NCBI RefSeq assembly: GCF_001750725.1
Contig: NZ_CP017279.1
Span: 3,410,001 to 3,474,000 of the forward strand
Reading direction: 5' to 3'
Source of the DNA: Enterobacter ludwigii
GTDB lineage: Bacteria; Pseudomonadota; Gammaproteobacteria; Enterobacterales; Enterobacteriaceae
Length of the DNA stretch: 64,000 nucleotides
Part shown: positions 28,188-42,300 of the stretch, one piece after another
Numbering within the stretch: position 1 is the stretch's first letter
Layout of the letters: every line of letters begins with the position of its first letter
Position numbers and translations under genes: made by a program
Notes under the pieces: model-generated
Told to the model about the DNA's origin: nothing
Seen by the model: the letters and a program-made list of their open reading frames with translations, nothing else
Database searches by the model: none

Positions 28188-28199
28188 ATGTCTGCGTGA

Positions 28200-29150
28200 T
28201 TACTTGCGCAGACGGATCTGGTCGACAGCGTGTTTCTCACTCTTGGTAAGGATCAGGCTGGCGCGCTCACGTGTGGGCAGGATGTTCTCTTTCAGGTTCA
28301 CGTAGTTGATCTCATTCCACAGCCCTCGCGCCACATTAATGGCTTCTTCTTCAGAAAGCTGGGCGTAGTGGTGGAAATAGGAGTCAGGGTCGGTGAACGC
28401 GCCTTCACGGAACTTCAGGAAGCGGTTGATATACCAGTTCTGCAGCAGGTCTTCCGGCGCATCGACATAAATAGAGAAATCGACGAAGTCAGAGACAAAC
28501 ACATGATGGGGATCGTGAGGATAATCCATCCCGCTTTGCAGGACGTTTAACCCTTCGAGGATCAGGATATCCGGCTGAACCACCGTTTTGTCTCCACCCG
28601 GGATGCGATCGTAGATCAGGTGCGAATATACCGGAGCAGTGACGTTAGGCGCGCCCGATTTCAGGTCAGAGACAAATTTCACCAGACGGTGCATATCATA
28701 AGAGAGCGGGAAGCCCTTCTTCTTCATTAGCCCGCGTTCCTTTAACACCTCATTCGGGTGCAGGAAACCGTCAGTGGTGATGAGCTCCACGCTGCGGTGT
28801 TCTGGCCAGCGGCTCAGTAACGCCTGCAATACACGTGCGGTGGTGCTTTTACCGACGGCCACGCTGCCTGCAATGCTGATGATATAAGGAATGCGTTGGC
28901 CGTTCGTCCCGAGGAACTGCTCCAGCACCGCCTGACGGCGCAGGTTGGAGCTGATATAGAAGTTAAGCAAGCGCGAGAGTGGTAAATAGATTTCTGCCAC
29001 TTCTTCCAGCGACAGATCTTCGTTTATCCCCTTTAACCGTGCGATTTCGCCTTCCGTCAGCGTCATCGGGACGGAGTCACGCAGTGCAGCCCACTGGCTA
29101 CGGTTAAACTGAAGATAAGGTGTCATTAACGTTTGCTCTTTTTTGCTCAT
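28200..29150 (-). CDS. coaA: Pantothenate kinase CoaA
   Basis: Type I pantothenate kinase, 316 residues, the first and rate-setting step of coenzyme A synthesis. P-loop GSVAVGKST lies near residue 95; the rest ([34 protein letters not shown]) is typical. CoA feedback-inhibits the E. coli enzyme. ATG 29150 ([15 protein letters not shown]) fits the E. coli start; a codon six bases upstream is also in frame. In E. coli the 3' neighbour is birA; here it is dppF. Confidence 0.97.
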   Translation of the reverse strand: MSKKEQTLMTPYLQFNRSQWAALRDSVPMTLTEGEIARLKGINEDLSLEEVAEIYLPLSRLLNFYISSNLRRQAVLEQFLGTNGQRIPYIISIAGSVAVGKSTTARVLQALLSRWPEHRSVELITTDGFLHPNEVLKERGLMKKKGFPLSYDMHRLVKFVSDLKSGAPNVTAPVYSHLIYDRIPGGDKTVVQPDILILEGLNVLQSGMDYPHDPHHVFVSDFVDFSIYVDAPEDLLQNWYINRFLKFREGAFTDPDSYFHHYAQLSEEEAINVARGLWNEINYVNLKENILPTRERASLILTKSEKHAVDQIRLRK

Positions 29151-29236
29151 AAGCATGCTTCAGTGAGCCAGCACAACACAGCGCGTCCGGGCTCAACGTA
29201 GTTAATTTTGGACAATGGGCAGGAGGTTAACACCAG

Positions 29237-29341
29237 ATGACAGGAATAATAAGAAAAAATATGGGGAAGCGATGCTTTACGCGGGAGCCATCACGATACG
29301 GTATAAGTGGTGTAAATCGGGCGCCGATGTTGAATTTTTGA
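29237..29341 (+). CDS. Possible small basic ORF, 34 aa
   Basis: ATG at 29237 follows a perfect AGGAGG (29221-29226) by 10 nt and opens a frame of 34 codons ending TGA at 29341. The product would be basic (starts MTGIIRKNMGKRCFTREPSR) and uses rare codons (ATA, AGA, CGA, CGG). It lies in the gap between coaA and thrU. No homologue was recognised and no promoter was found; chance is quite possible. Confidence 0.15.
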   Translation: MTGIIRKNMGKRCFTREPSRYGISGVNRAPMLNF

Positions 29342-29422
29342 CCTTGAGTGGATGAATTTACAGCGGTTAACCCTGGTTTCGAATAAAATGTGAGCGAAAG
29401 AACGTTTTATGCAATTTTTTAG

Positions 29423-29451
29423 TTGCATGACTGCGCATGTCTCCATAGAAT
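29423..29451 (+). promoter_or_regulatory. Promoter of thrU-tyrU-glyT-thrT-tufB
   Basis: TTGCAT (29423-29428) and TAGAAT (29446-29451), 17 bp apart, followed by a GC-rich discriminator GCGCGC typical of stringently controlled stable-RNA promoters. The upstream 60 bp are A+T rich, fitting an UP element and Fis sites as in E. coli. Confidence 0.85.
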
Positions 29452-29465
29452 GCGCGCTACTTGAT

Positions 29466-29541
<76 letters not shown>

Positions 29542-29549
29542 TCAAGTCC

Positions 29550-29634
<85 letters not shown>

Positions 29635-29691
29635 CTTTCTGGCAGCGTTAAGCCGCCGGAGCTGGTTTGAAAATTGAATCAGCTCGAACCT

Positions 29692-29715
29692 AAAAAGAGA
29701 GAAATCTCTTTTTTT
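29692..29715 (+). terminator. Terminator-like hairpin between tyrU and glyT
   Basis: AAAAAGAGA and TCTCTTTTT pair around a GAAA tetraloop, with two more T residues after. It looks like an intrinsic terminator although glyT, thrT and tufB lie downstream in the same operon. The stem is A-U rich, so termination may be partial. Confidence 0.45.
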
Positions 29716-29750
29716 GTTACAGAAAGAACTGGGTAGCCGAGTTTCAGGAT

Positions 29751-29825
<75 letters not shown>

Positions 29826-29831
29826 ATACGT

Positions 29832-29907
29832 GCTGATATGGCTCAGTTGGTAGAGCGCACCCTTGGTAAGGGTGAGGTCCCCAGTTCGACTCTGGGTATC
29901 AGCACCA
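29832..29907 (+). tRNA. thrT: tRNA-Thr(GGT)
   Basis: 76-nt tRNA with encoded CCA. Acceptor GCTGATA / TATCAGC; anticodon loop in ACCCTTGGTAAGGGT gives GGT. Six bases after glyT and 118 bp before tufB. Confidence 0.97.
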
Positions 29908-29989
29908 CTTCACTTCTCCTTCCCGTTTCTCTCTGTTTCAATTTTACTGTATTCAACAATTCAGGCATTTCGCCTGGTTGATGTGGTGA

Positions 29990-31210
<1,221 letters not shown>

Positions 31211-31240
31211 TTGCTGATAACATTTGACGCAATGCGCAAT

Positions 31241-31267
31241 AAAAGGGCATCATTTGATGCCCTTTTT
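31241..31267 (+). terminator. Intrinsic terminator of tufB
   Basis: Stem AAAAGGGCATCA / TGATGCCCTTTT with a 2-nt loop and five T residues. Confidence 0.92.
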
Positions 31268-31323
31268 GCACGCTTTCAGATCAGAACCTGGCTCATCAGT
31301 GATTAAATTTGTCATAATCATTG

Positions 31324-31353
31324 CTGAGACAGGCTCTGCAGAGAGCGTATAAT
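31324..31353 (+). promoter_or_regulatory. secE-nusG promoter
   Basis: CTGAGA (31324-31329) and a perfect TATAAT (31348-31353), 18 bp apart, 86 bp before secE. Confidence 0.65.
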
Positions 31354-31439
31354 CCGAAAAGCGAATTAGCATTTCGATTTGGTTTGCCTCGCAATCGCGG
31401 GGTGAAAATGTTTGTAGAATACTTCTGACAGGTTGGTTT

Positions 31440-31823
31440 ATGAGTGCGAATACCGAAGCTCAAGGGAGCGGGCGCGGCCTGGAAGCGATGAAATGGGTAG
31501 TCGTAGCCGTGCTGCTGATTGTAGCGATTGTCGGCAACTACCTTTATCGTGACATGATGCTGCCGCTACGCGCGCTTGCAGTGGTAATTCTGATTGCTGC
31601 AGCGGGTGGTGTCGCGCTGTTGACGACAAAAGGCAAAGCGACTGTCGCTTTTGCTCGCGAAGCGCGTACCGAAGTCCGCAAGGTAATTTGGCCGACTCGC
31701 CAGGAAACATTGCACACCACGCTGATCGTAGCGGCGGTTACCGCTGTAATGTCACTGATCCTGTGGGGACTGGATGGTATTCTGGTTCGCCTGGTATCCT
31801 TTATCACTGGCCTGAGGTTCTGA
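31440..31823 (+). CDS. secE: Preprotein translocase subunit SecE
   Basis: Essential SecYEG component, 127 residues with three membrane segments (about 18-36, 45-62, 93-111), as in enteric bacteria. The conserved amphipathic region before the last segment is present ([20 protein letters not shown]). nusG follows after 1 bp, so the two are co-translated. Confidence 0.97.
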   Translation: MSANTEAQGSGRGLEAMKWVVVAVLLIVAIVGNYLYRDMMLPLRALAVVILIAAAGGVALLTTKGKATVAFAREARTEVRKVIWPTRQETLHTTLIVAAVTAVMSLILWGLDGILVRLVSFITGLRF

Positions 31824-31824
31824 G

Positions 31825-32370
31825 ATGTCTGAAGCCCCTAAAAAGCGCTGGTACGTCGTTCAGGCGTTTTCCGGTTTTGAAGGCCGCGTAGCAACGTCGC
31901 TGCGTGAGCATATCAAATTACACAACATGGAAGAGTTATTTGGCGAAGTTATGGTTCCGACCGAAGAAGTGGTCGAGATCCGTGGCGGCCAACGTCGCAA
32001 AAGCGAGCGTAAATTCTTCCCGGGTTACGTGCTGGTTCAGATGGTTATGAACGACGCGAGCTGGCACCTGGTGCGCAGCGTACCGCGCGTGATGGGCTTT
32101 ATCGGCGGCACGTCTGACCGTCCGGCGCCAATCAGCGACAAAGAAGTTGATGCGATTATGAACCGCCTGCAGCAGGTGGGTGATAAGCCGCGTCCGAAAA
32201 CGCTGTTTGAGCCGGGTGAAATGGTTCGTGTTAATGACGGTCCGTTTGCTGACTTTAATGGCGTGGTTGAAGAAGTGGACTACGAGAAGTCCCGCCTGAA
32301 AGTGTCCGTTTCTATCTTCGGTCGTGCGACCCCGGTAGAACTGGACTTTGCCCAGGTCGAAAAAGCCTAA
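31825..32370 (+). CDS. nusG: Transcription elongation factor NusG
   Basis: NusG of 181 residues: N-terminal NGN domain that binds RNA polymerase ([16 protein letters not shown]..., residues 6-118) and C-terminal KOW domain ([20 protein letters not shown]) that binds Rho or ribosomal S10. Length equals E. coli. Second gene of secE-nusG. Confidence 0.98.
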   Translation: MSEAPKKRWYVVQAFSGFEGRVATSLREHIKLHNMEELFGEVMVPTEEVVEIRGGQRRKSERKFFPGYVLVQMVMNDASWHLVRSVPRVMGFIGGTSDRPAPISDKEVDAIMNRLQQVGDKPRPKTLFEPGEMVRVNDGPFADFNGVVEEVDYEKSRLKVSVSIFGRATPVELDFAQVEKA

Positions 32371-32406
32371 GCAGCGATCAAAAAAGCGACGATTTAATCG
32401 TTGCAC

Positions 32407-32446
32407 AAGGCGCGAGATTGGAATACAATTTCGCGCCTTTTGTTTT
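32407..32446 (+). terminator. Terminator after nusG
   Basis: AAGGCGCGA and TCGCGCCTT arms around a 14-nt loop followed by TTGTTTTT. The T tract overlaps the -35 element of the rplK promoter. Confidence 0.75.
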
Positions 32447-32468
32447 TATGGGCTACGGCCTGTAAAAC
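32440..32468 (+). promoter_or_regulatory. rplKA promoter (PL11)
   Basis: TTGTTT (32440-32445) and TAAAAC (32463-32468), 17 bp apart, in the nusG-rplK gap where E. coli PL11 lies. Confidence 0.6.
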
Positions 32469-32478
32469 GATTTTATTC

Positions 32479-33662
<1,184 letters not shown>

Positions 33663-33666
33663 TGCC

Positions 33667-33695
33667 TTTACGTGGGCGGTGATTTTGTCTACAAT
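33667..33695 (+). promoter_or_regulatory. rplJ promoter (PL10)
   Basis: TTTACG (33667-33672) and TACAAT (33690-33695) with a 17-bp spacer, just after the rplA stop. It drives rplJL-rpoBC. Confidence 0.65.
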
Positions 33696-33699
33696 CTTA

Positions 33700-33953
33700 C
33701 CCCCACGTTTGCTAACAAAAGTTAGCGGCTAAAAGATTTGTTCGTTGGAGCCTGGCCTAATCCAGGCCTCCGTCGAAGACCGCAGGTGTTTCGCAAGAAA
33801 CTTAATGCCCTGCGTAGACGGTGACAGAACGCTAAGATTATTTTTGGATACTCTGGCTTGTTTCTGCTCACCGTATTAAGACGCTCTTTCCGTTGGGGAG
33901 AGTGAAGTGAGTTCCGGAACATGAGTTCCGGCAAACATCCAGGAGCAAAGCTA
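33700..33953 (+). promoter_or_regulatory. L10 leader, autoregulatory RNA
   Basis: About 250 nt of non-coding leader before rplJ, similar to the E. coli L10 leader (GCTAACAAAAGTTAGC stem, GGAGCCTGGCC...AGGCCTCCG stem, then the long stretch to AGGAGC). The L10-L12 complex binds this structure and represses rplJ and, by coupling, rplL. Confidence 0.8.
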
Positions 33954-34451
33954 ATGGCTTTAAATCTTCAAGACAAACAAGCGATTGTTGCTGAAGTCAG
34001 CGAAGTAGCCAAAGGCGCGCTGTCTGCAGTAGTTGCGGATTCCCGTGGCGTTACTGTAGACAAAATGACTGAACTGCGTAAAGCAGGTCGTGAAGCTGGC
34101 GTATACATGCGTGTTGTTCGTAACACCCTGCTGCGTCGCGTAGTTGAAGGTACTCCTTTCGAGTGCCTGAAAGACACGTTTGTTGGTCCGACCCTTATTG
34201 CATACTCTATGGAACACCCGGGCGCTGCTGCTCGTCTGTTCAAAGAGTTCGCGAAAGCGAATGCAAAATTTGAGGTCAAAGCTGCAGCCTTTGAAGGTGA
34301 GTTGATCCCGGCATCGCAAATCGATCGCCTGGCAACCCTGCCGACCTACGAAGAAGCAATTGCACGCCTGATGGCAACCATGAAAGAAGCTTCGGCTGGC
34401 AAACTGGTTCGCACTCTGGCTGCTGTTCGCGATGCAAAAGAAGCTGCTTAA
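33954..34451 (+). CDS. rplJ: Ribosomal protein L10
   Basis: L10, 165 residues, the base of the L7/L12 stalk. It starts [25 protein letters not shown] lies 8 nt before ATG 33954. The C-terminal helix that carries L12 dimers is present. It is also the translational regulator of its own mRNA. Confidence 0.98.
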   Translation: MALNLQDKQAIVAEVSEVAKGALSAVVADSRGVTVDKMTELRKAGREAGVYMRVVRNTLLRRVVEGTPFECLKDTFVGPTLIAYSMEHPGAAARLFKEFAKANAKFEVKAAAFEGELIPASQIDRLATLPTYEEAIARLMATMKEASAGKLVRTLAAVRDAKEAA

Positions 34452-34517
34452 TCGCAGTTATCTTTATAAAGCATTTGCTTACGTATAAACTTATTCTGAT
34501 TTTCAGGAACAATTTAA

Positions 34518-34883
<366 letters not shown>

Positions 34884-34922
34884 GCCAACTTTTCTGGTTG
34901 CAGCCTAAGTCATTAGGCTGAT

Positions 34923-34953
34923 GGCTGGTGACTTTTTAGTCACCAGCCTTTTT
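34923..34953 (+). terminator. Attenuator between rplL and rpoB
   Basis: Perfect stem GGCTGGTGACT / AGTCACCAGCC with loop TTTT and five T residues. In E. coli the same element ends most transcripts so that ribosomal protein synthesis exceeds that of RNA polymerase. Confidence 0.93.
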
Positions 34954-34967
34954 GCGCTGTAAGGCAT

Positions 34968-34996
34968 CAGTAGCATTTCACACTGTTTGACTACTG
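34968..34996 (+). promoter_or_regulatory. Probable RNase III processing stem
   Basis: CAGTAG (34968-34973) and CTACTG (34991-34996) can pair, at the location of the E. coli rplL-rpoB RNase III site. The remaining 200 bp to rpoB hold no supported gene. Confidence 0.5.
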
Positions 34997-35202
34997 GTTG
35001 TCCTGACAATGCATGTTTCTATCGACGACTTAATATATTGCGACAGGGTGCGCGCTCTGTGTAAATCGCGACGAAATGATTTAAGCGTGATAGCAACAGG
35101 TATTGCGGAAAGTATTCAATTTTCCGGTCCACAAAATGGTGTTGCACAAACTGTCCCTTCGTCGGACAGATGGGTCGACTTGTCAGCGAGCTGAGGAACC
35201 CT

Positions 35203-38200
35203 ATGGTTTACTCCTATACCGAGAAAAAACGTATTCGTAAGGATTTTGGTAAACGTCCACAAGTTCTGGACATTCCATATCTCCTTTCTATCCAGCTTGA
35301 CTCGTTCCAGAAGTTTATCGAGCAAGATCCTGAAGGGCAGTACGGCCTGGAAGCAGCCTTCCGTTCCGTGTTCCCGATTCAGAGCTACAGCGGTAACTCC
35401 GAGCTGCAGTACGTCAGCTACCGCCTTGGCGAACCGGTGTTTGACGTTCAGGAATGTCAGATCCGTGGCGTGACCTATTCCGCACCGCTGCGCGTAAAAC
35501 TGCGTCTGGTGATCTATGAGCGCGAAGCGCCAGAAGGCACCGTAAAAGACATTAAAGAACAAGAAGTCTACATGGGTGAAATTCCACTCATGACAGACAA
35601 CGGTACTTTCGTCATCAACGGTACTGAGCGTGTTATCGTTTCCCAGCTGCATCGTAGCCCGGGTGTCTTCTTCGACAGCGATAAAGGTAAAACACACTCA
35701 TCCGGTAAAGTACTGTATAACGCGCGTATCATTCCTTACCGTGGTTCCTGGCTGGACTTCGAGTTCGATCCTAAAGACAACCTGTTTGTCCGTATCGACC
35801 GTCGTCGTAAACTGCCTGCGACCATCATTTTGCGTGCGCTGCAATACACCACTGAACAGATCCTGGACCTGTTCTTTGAGAAAGTAATCTTTGAAATCCG
35901 CGACAACAAGTTGCAGATGGAGCTGGTGCCAGAGCGTCTGCGTGGTGAGACCGCGTCGTTCGACATCGAAGCCGACGGCAAAGTGTATGTGGAAAAAGGC
36001 CGCCGTATTACCGCGCGCCACATCCGTCAGCTGGAAAAAGATGATATCAAACTCATCGAAGTTCCGGTTGAATACATTGCTGGAAAAGTAGCCGCGAAAG
36101 ATTACGTTGATGAATCAACTGGCGAGCTGATCTGCCCGGCGAACATGGAGCTGAGCCTGGATCTGCTGGCTAAGCTGAGCCAGTCTGGCCACAAACGCAT
36201 CGAAACGCTGTTCACCAACGATCTGGACCACGGTCCTTATATCTCTGAGACTATCCGCGTCGATCCAACGACCGATCGTCTGAGCGCGCTGGTAGAAATC
36301 TACCGCATGATGCGCCCTGGTGAACCACCGACTCGCGAAGCGGCTGAAAGCCTGTTCGAGAACCTGTTCTTCTCCGAAGACCGCTACGATCTGTCCGCGG
36401 TTGGTCGTATGAAGTTCAACCGTTCTCTGCTGCGTGATGAGATCGAAGGTTCCGGTATCCTGAGCAAAGACGACATCATCGAAGTGATGAAGAAGCTCAT
36501 CGATATCCGTAACGGCAAAGGCGAAGTGGACGATATCGACCACCTCGGCAACCGTCGTATCCGTTCCGTAGGCGAAATGGCGGAAAACCAGTTCCGCGTT
36601 GGCCTGGTACGTGTTGAGCGTGCGGTGAAAGAGCGTCTGTCTCTGGGCGATCTGGATACCCTGATGCCTCAGGATATGATCAACGCCAAGCCGATTTCTG
36701 CAGCAGTGAAAGAGTTCTTCGGTTCCAGCCAGCTGTCTCAGTTCATGGACCAGAACAACCCGCTGTCTGAGATCACGCACAAACGTCGTATCTCTGCACT
36801 CGGCCCAGGCGGTCTGACCCGTGAACGTGCAGGCTTCGAAGTTCGAGACGTACACCCGACTCACTACGGTCGCGTATGTCCAATCGAAACGCCTGAAGGT
36901 CCAAACATCGGTCTGATCAACTCCCTGTCCGTGTACGCACAGACTAACGAATACGGTTTCCTTGAGACGCCGTACCGTAAAGTGACCGACGGTGTTGTAA
37001 CTGACGAAATTCACTACCTGTCTGCTATCGAAGAAGGCAACTACGTTATCGCTCAGGCGAACTCCAACCTGGATGACGAAGGCCACTTTGTAGAAGATCT
37101 GGTTACCTGCCGTAGCAAAGGCGAATCCAGCTTGTTCAGCCGCGACCAGGTTGACTACATGGACGTATCCACCCAGCAGGTGGTATCCGTCGGTGCGTCC
37201 CTGATCCCGTTCCTGGAACACGATGACGCCAACCGTGCATTGATGGGTGCGAACATGCAACGTCAGGCCGTTCCAACTCTGCGTGCTGATAAGCCGCTGG
37301 TTGGTACCGGTATGGAACGTGCTGTTGCCGTTGACTCCGGTGTTACTGCGGTGGCTAAACGTGGCGGTACTGTTCAGTACGTGGATGCTTCCCGTATCGT
37401 TATCAAAGTTAACGAAGACGAGATGTACCCGGGCGAAGCAGGTATCGACATTTATAACCTGACCAAATACACCCGTTCTAACCAGAACACCTGTATCAAC
37501 CAGATGCCTTGTGTGTCTCTGGGTGAGCCCGTTGAGCGCGGCGACGTGCTGGCAGACGGTCCGTCCACTGACCTCGGTGAACTGGCGCTCGGTCAGAACA
37601 TGCGCGTAGCGTTCATGCCGTGGAACGGTTACAACTTCGAAGACTCCATCCTCGTCTCCGAGCGTGTGGTTCAGGAAGATCGTTTCACTACCATCCACAT
37701 TCAGGAACTGGCATGTGTGTCCCGTGACACCAAGCTGGGGCCAGAAGAGATCACCGCTGACATCCCTAACGTGGGTGAAGCTGCGCTCTCCAAACTGGAT
37801 GAATCCGGTATCGTTTACATCGGTGCAGAAGTGACCGGCGGCGACATTCTGGTTGGTAAGGTAACGCCGAAAGGTGAAACCCAGCTGACGCCAGAAGAGA
37901 AACTGCTGCGTGCTATCTTCGGTGAGAAAGCGTCTGACGTTAAAGACTCTTCTCTGCGTGTACCAAACGGTGTTTCCGGTACGGTTATCGATGTTCAGGT
38001 CTTCACCCGTGACGGCGTTGAAAAAGATAAGCGTGCACTGGAAATCGAAGAGATGCAGCTCAAACAGGCTAAGAAAGACCTGTCTGAAGAACTGCAGATC
38101 CTCGAAGCGGGTCTGTTCAGCCGTATCTATGCGGTGCTGGTTGCCGGTGGCGTTGAAGCTGAGAAGCTCGACAAACTGCCACGCGATCGCTGGCTGGAAC

Positions 38201-39231
38201 TGGGCCTGACCGACGAAGAGAAACAAAATCAGCTGGAACAGCTGGCTGAGCAGTATGACGAACTGAAACACGAGTTCGAGAAAAAACTCGAAGCGAAACG
38301 CCGTAAAATCACTCAGGGCGACGATCTGGCACCAGGCGTGCTGAAGATTGTTAAGGTGTATCTGGCTGTTAAACGTCAGATCCAGCCTGGTGATAAGATG
38401 GCAGGTCGTCACGGTAACAAGGGTGTTATCTCTAAGATCAACCCGATCGAAGATATGCCGCACGATGCTAACGGTACGCCGGTAGATATCGTACTGAACC
38501 CACTGGGCGTACCGTCTCGTATGAACATCGGTCAGATTCTGGAAACCCACCTGGGTATGGCTGCGAAAGGTATCGGCGATAAGATCAACGCCATGCTGAA
38601 ACAGCAGGAAGAAGTCGCGAAACTGCGCGAATTCATCCAGCGTGCCTACGATCTGGGTACCGACGTTCGTCAGAAAGTCGACCTGAGCACCTTCAGCGAT
38701 GAAGAAGTGCTGCGTCTGGCAGAGAACCTGCGCAAAGGTATGCCGATTGCAACGCCGGTATTCGACGGTGCAAAAGAAGCTGAAATCAAAGAGCTGCTGC
38801 AACTGGGTGGTCTGCCAACGTCTGGTCAGATTACGCTGTTTGATGGCCGTACCGGTGAACAGTTCGAGCGTCCGGTAACCGTAGGTTACATGTACATGCT
38901 GAAACTGAACCACCTGGTCGACGACAAGATGCACGCTCGTTCTACCGGTTCTTACAGCCTGGTTACTCAGCAGCCGCTGGGTGGTAAGGCGCAGTTCGGT
39001 GGTCAGCGCTTCGGGGAGATGGAAGTGTGGGCGCTGGAAGCATACGGCGCAGCATACACCCTGCAGGAAATGCTCACCGTTAAGTCTGATGACGTGAACG
39101 GTCGTACCAAGATGTATAAAAACATCGTGGACGGCAATCATCAGATGGAACCGGGCATGCCAGAGTCCTTCAACGTACTGTTGAAAGAGATTCGTTCGCT
39201 GGGTATCAACATCGAACTGGAAGACGAGTAA
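35203..39231 (+). CDS. rpoB: RNA polymerase beta subunit
   Basis: RpoB of 1342 residues, exactly the E. coli length when started at ATG 35203 ([15 protein letters not shown]). The rifampicin region ([15 protein letters not shown] then HKRRISALG) carries the wild-type residues at the positions usually changed in resistant mutants (Asp516, His526, Ser531). The frame is intact. rpoC follows after 76 bp. Confidence 0.99.
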   Translation: MVYSYTEKKRIRKDFGKRPQVLDIPYLLSIQLDSFQKFIEQDPEGQYGLEAAFRSVFPIQSYSGNSELQYVSYRLGEPVFDVQECQIRGVTYSAPLRVKLRLVIYEREAPEGTVKDIKEQEVYMGEIPLMTDNGTFVINGTERVIVSQLHRSPGVFFDSDKGKTHSSGKVLYNARIIPYRGSWLDFEFDPKDNLFVRIDRRRKLPATIILRALQYTTEQILDLFFEKVIFEIRDNKLQMELVPERLRGETASFDIEADGKVYVEKGRRITARHIRQLEKDDIKLIEVPVEYIAGKVAAKDYVDESTGELICPANMELSLDLLAKLSQSGHKRIETLFTNDLDHGPYISETIRVDPTTDRLSALVEIYRMMRPGEPPTREAAESLFENLFFSEDRYDLSAVGRMKFNRSLLRDEIEGSGILSKDDIIEVMKKLIDIRNGKGEVDDIDHLGNRRIRSVGEMAENQFRVGLVRVERAVKERLSLGDLDTLMPQDMINAKPISAAVKEFFGSSQLSQFMDQNNPLSEITHKRRISALGPGGLTRERAGFEVRDVHPTHYGRVCPIETPEGPNIGLINSLSVYAQTNEYGFLETPYRKVTDGVVTDEIHYLSAIEEGNYVIAQANSNLDDEGHFVEDLVTCRSKGESSLFSRDQVDYMDVSTQQVVSVGASLIPFLEHDDANRALMGANMQRQAVPTLRADKPLVGTGMERAVAVDSGVTAVAKRGGTVQYVDASRIVIKVNEDEMYPGEAGIDIYNLTKYTRSNQNTCINQMPCVSLGEPVERGDVLADGPSTDLGELALGQNMRVAFMPWNGYNFEDSILVSERVVQEDRFTTIHIQELACVSRDTKLGPEEITADIPNVGEAALSKLDESGIVYIGAEVTGGDILVGKVTPKGETQLTPEEKLLRAIFGEKASDVKDSSLRVPNGVSGTVIDVQVFTRDGVEKDKRALEIEEMQLKQAKKDLSEELQILEAGLFSRIYAVLVAGGVEAEKLDKLPRDRWLELGLTDEEKQNQLEQLAEQYDELKHEFEKKLEAKRRKITQGDDLAPGVLKIVKVYLAVKRQIQPGDKMAGRHGNKGVISKINPIEDMPHDANGTPVDIVLNPLGVPSRMNIGQILETHLGMAAKGIGDKINAMLKQQEEVAKLREFIQRAYDLGTDVRQKVDLSTFSDEEVLRLAENLRKGMPIATPVFDGAKEAEIKELLQLGGLPTSGQITLFDGRTGEQFERPVTVGYMYMLKLNHLVDDKMHARSTGSYSLVTQQPLGGKAQFGGQRFGEMEVWALEAYGAAYTLQEMLTVKSDDVNGRTKMYKNIVDGNHQMEPGMPESFNVLLKEIRSLGINIELEDE

Positions 39232-39307
39232 TTCTCGCTCAAACAGGTCACTGGTGTCGGGCTAACCCCCGACACCAGATTGTGCTAACTCCGACGGGAG
39301 CAAATCC

Positions 39308-42300
39308 GTGAAAGATTTATTAAAGTTTCTGAAAGCGCAGACTAAAACCGAAGAGTTTGATGCGATCAAAATTGCTCTGGCTTCGCCAGACATGATCCGT
39401 TCATGGTCTTTCGGTGAAGTTAAAAAGCCGGAAACCATCAACTACCGTACGTTCAAGCCTGAGCGTGACGGCCTTTTCTGTGCACGAATTTTCGGGCCAG
39501 TAAAAGACTACGAGTGCCTGTGCGGTAAGTACAAGCGCCTGAAACACCGTGGTGTGATCTGTGAGAAGTGCGGCGTTGAAGTGACCCAGACCAAAGTGCG
39601 CCGTGAGCGCATGGGCCACATCGAACTGGCATCTCCAACTGCGCACATCTGGTTCCTGAAATCTCTGCCGTCCCGTATCGGCCTGCTGCTGGATATGCCG
39701 CTGCGCGATATCGAACGTGTTCTGTACTTCGAATCTTATGTGGTTATCGAAGGCGGTATGACGAACCTGGAACGCCACCAGATTCTGACCGAAGAACAGT
39801 ATCTGGACGCGCTGGAAGAGTTCGGTGACGAATTCGACGCGAAGATGGGTGCGGAAGCTATTCAGGCCCTGCTGAAAAGCATGGACCTGGAGCAAGAGTG
39901 CGAGCAGCTGCGTGAAGAGCTGAACGAAACCAACTCCGAAACCAAGCGTAAAAAGCTGACCAAGCGTATCAAACTGCTGGAAGCGTTCGTTCAGTCTGGT
40001 AACAAACCAGAGTGGATGATCCTGACCGTTCTGCCGGTTCTGCCGCCAGATCTGCGTCCGCTGGTTCCGCTGGATGGTGGTCGTTTCGCAACGTCGGATC
40101 TGAACGATCTGTATCGTCGCGTTATCAACCGTAACAACCGTCTGAAACGTCTGCTGGATCTGGCTGCGCCGGACATCATCGTACGTAACGAAAAACGTAT
40201 GCTGCAGGAAGCGGTAGATGCCCTGCTGGATAACGGTCGTCGCGGTCGTGCGATCACCGGTTCTAACAAACGTCCTCTGAAATCTTTGGCCGATATGATC
40301 AAAGGTAAACAGGGTCGTTTCCGTCAGAACCTGCTCGGTAAGCGTGTTGACTACTCCGGTCGTTCTGTTATCACCGTAGGTCCATACCTGCGTCTGCATC
40401 AGTGCGGTCTGCCGAAGAAAATGGCACTGGAGCTGTTCAAACCGTTCATCTACGGCAAGCTGGAACTGCGTGGCCTGGCCACCACCATCAAAGCCGCTAA
40501 GAAAATGGTTGAGCGTGAAGAAGCTGTCGTTTGGGATATCCTGGACGAAGTTATCCGCGAACACCCGGTACTGCTGAACCGTGCACCAACACTGCACCGT
40601 CTGGGTATCCAGGCATTTGAACCGGTACTGATCGAAGGTAAAGCTATCCAGCTGCACCCGCTGGTTTGTGCGGCATATAACGCCGACTTCGATGGTGACC
40701 AGATGGCTGTTCACGTACCGCTGACGCTGGAAGCCCAGCTCGAAGCGCGTGCGCTGATGATGTCTACTAACAACATCCTGTCTCCAGCGAACGGTGAACC
40801 AATCATCGTTCCTTCTCAGGACGTTGTATTGGGTCTGTACTACATGACCCGCGACTGTGTTAACGCCAAAGGCGAAGGCATGGTGCTGACTGGCCCTAAA
40901 GAAGCTGAGCGTATCTATCGCGCTGGCCTGGCCTCTCTGCATGCGCGTGTCAAAGTGCGTATCACTGAATATGAAAAAGATGCTAACGGCGAATTCGTTG
41001 CGAAAACCAGCCTGAAAGACACGACCGTTGGCCGTGCCATTCTGTGGATGATCGTACCGAAAGGTCTGCCTTTCTCCATCGTCAACCAGGCGCTGGGTAA
41101 GAAAGCGATCTCCAAAATGCTGAACACCTGTTACCGCATTCTGGGTCTGAAGCCGACGGTTATCTTCGCTGACCAGACAATGTACACCGGCTTTGCATAT
41201 GCAGCGCGTTCAGGTGCATCTGTTGGTATCGATGACATGGTTATCCCAGAGAAGAAACACGAGATCATCTCTGAAGCGGAAGCCGAAGTTGCTGAGATCC
41301 AGGAGCAGTTCCAGTCTGGTCTGGTTACCGCGGGCGAACGCTATAACAAAGTTATCGATATCTGGGCTGCGGCGAACGATCGTGTATCCAAAGCGATGAT
41401 GGATAACCTGCAAACCGAAACCGTGATTAACCGTGACGGCGTAGAAGAGCAGCAGGTTTCCTTCAACAGCATTTACATGATGGCCGACTCCGGTGCGCGT
41501 GGTTCTGCAGCACAGATTCGTCAGCTGGCAGGTATGCGTGGTCTGATGGCGAAGCCAGATGGCTCCATCATCGAAACGCCAATCACCGCGAACTTCCGTG
41601 AAGGTCTGAACGTACTCCAGTACTTCATCTCTACTCACGGTGCGCGTAAAGGTCTGGCGGATACCGCACTGAAAACAGCGAACTCCGGTTATCTGACGCG
41701 TCGTCTGGTTGACGTTGCGCAGGACCTGGTTGTGACCGAAGACGATTGTGGCACCCTCGAAGGTATCACCATGACCCCGGTTATCGAGGGTGGTGATGTT
41801 AAAGAGCCGCTGCGCGATCGCGTACTGGGTCGTGTAACCGCGGAAGACATTCTGAAGCCGGGTACCGCAGACATTCTGGTTCCACGCAACACGCTGCTGC
41901 ACGAACAGTGGTGTGACCTGCTGGAAGCGAACTCTGTTGACTCTGTGAAAGTTCGTTCCGTTGTATCTTGTGACACCGATTTCGGTGTATGTGCGCACTG
42001 CTATGGTCGTGACCTGGCGCGTGGCCACATCATCAACAAAGGTGAAGCAATCGGTGTTATCGCGGCACAGTCCATCGGTGAACCGGGTACACAGCTGACG
42101 ATGCGTACGTTCCACATCGGTGGTGCGGCATCTCGTGCGGCTGCTGAATCCAGCATCCAGGTGAAAAACAAAGGTAGCATCAAGCTCAGCAACGCGAAGT
42201 CTGTTGTTAACTCCGCAGGCAAGCTGGTTGTGACCTCTCGTAACACCGAGCTGAAGCTGATCGACGAATTCGGTCGTACCAAAGAGAGCTATAAAGTGCC

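Noticed and set aside
35009..35194. 61-codon frame between rplL and rpoB
   Set aside because: Lies in the known untranslated rplL-rpoB leader; no ribosome binding site.
36115..39141. 1008-codon open frame on the minus strand opposite rpoB
   Set aside because: Antisense shadow of a gene with strongly biased codons; no ribosome binding site, no family resemblance.
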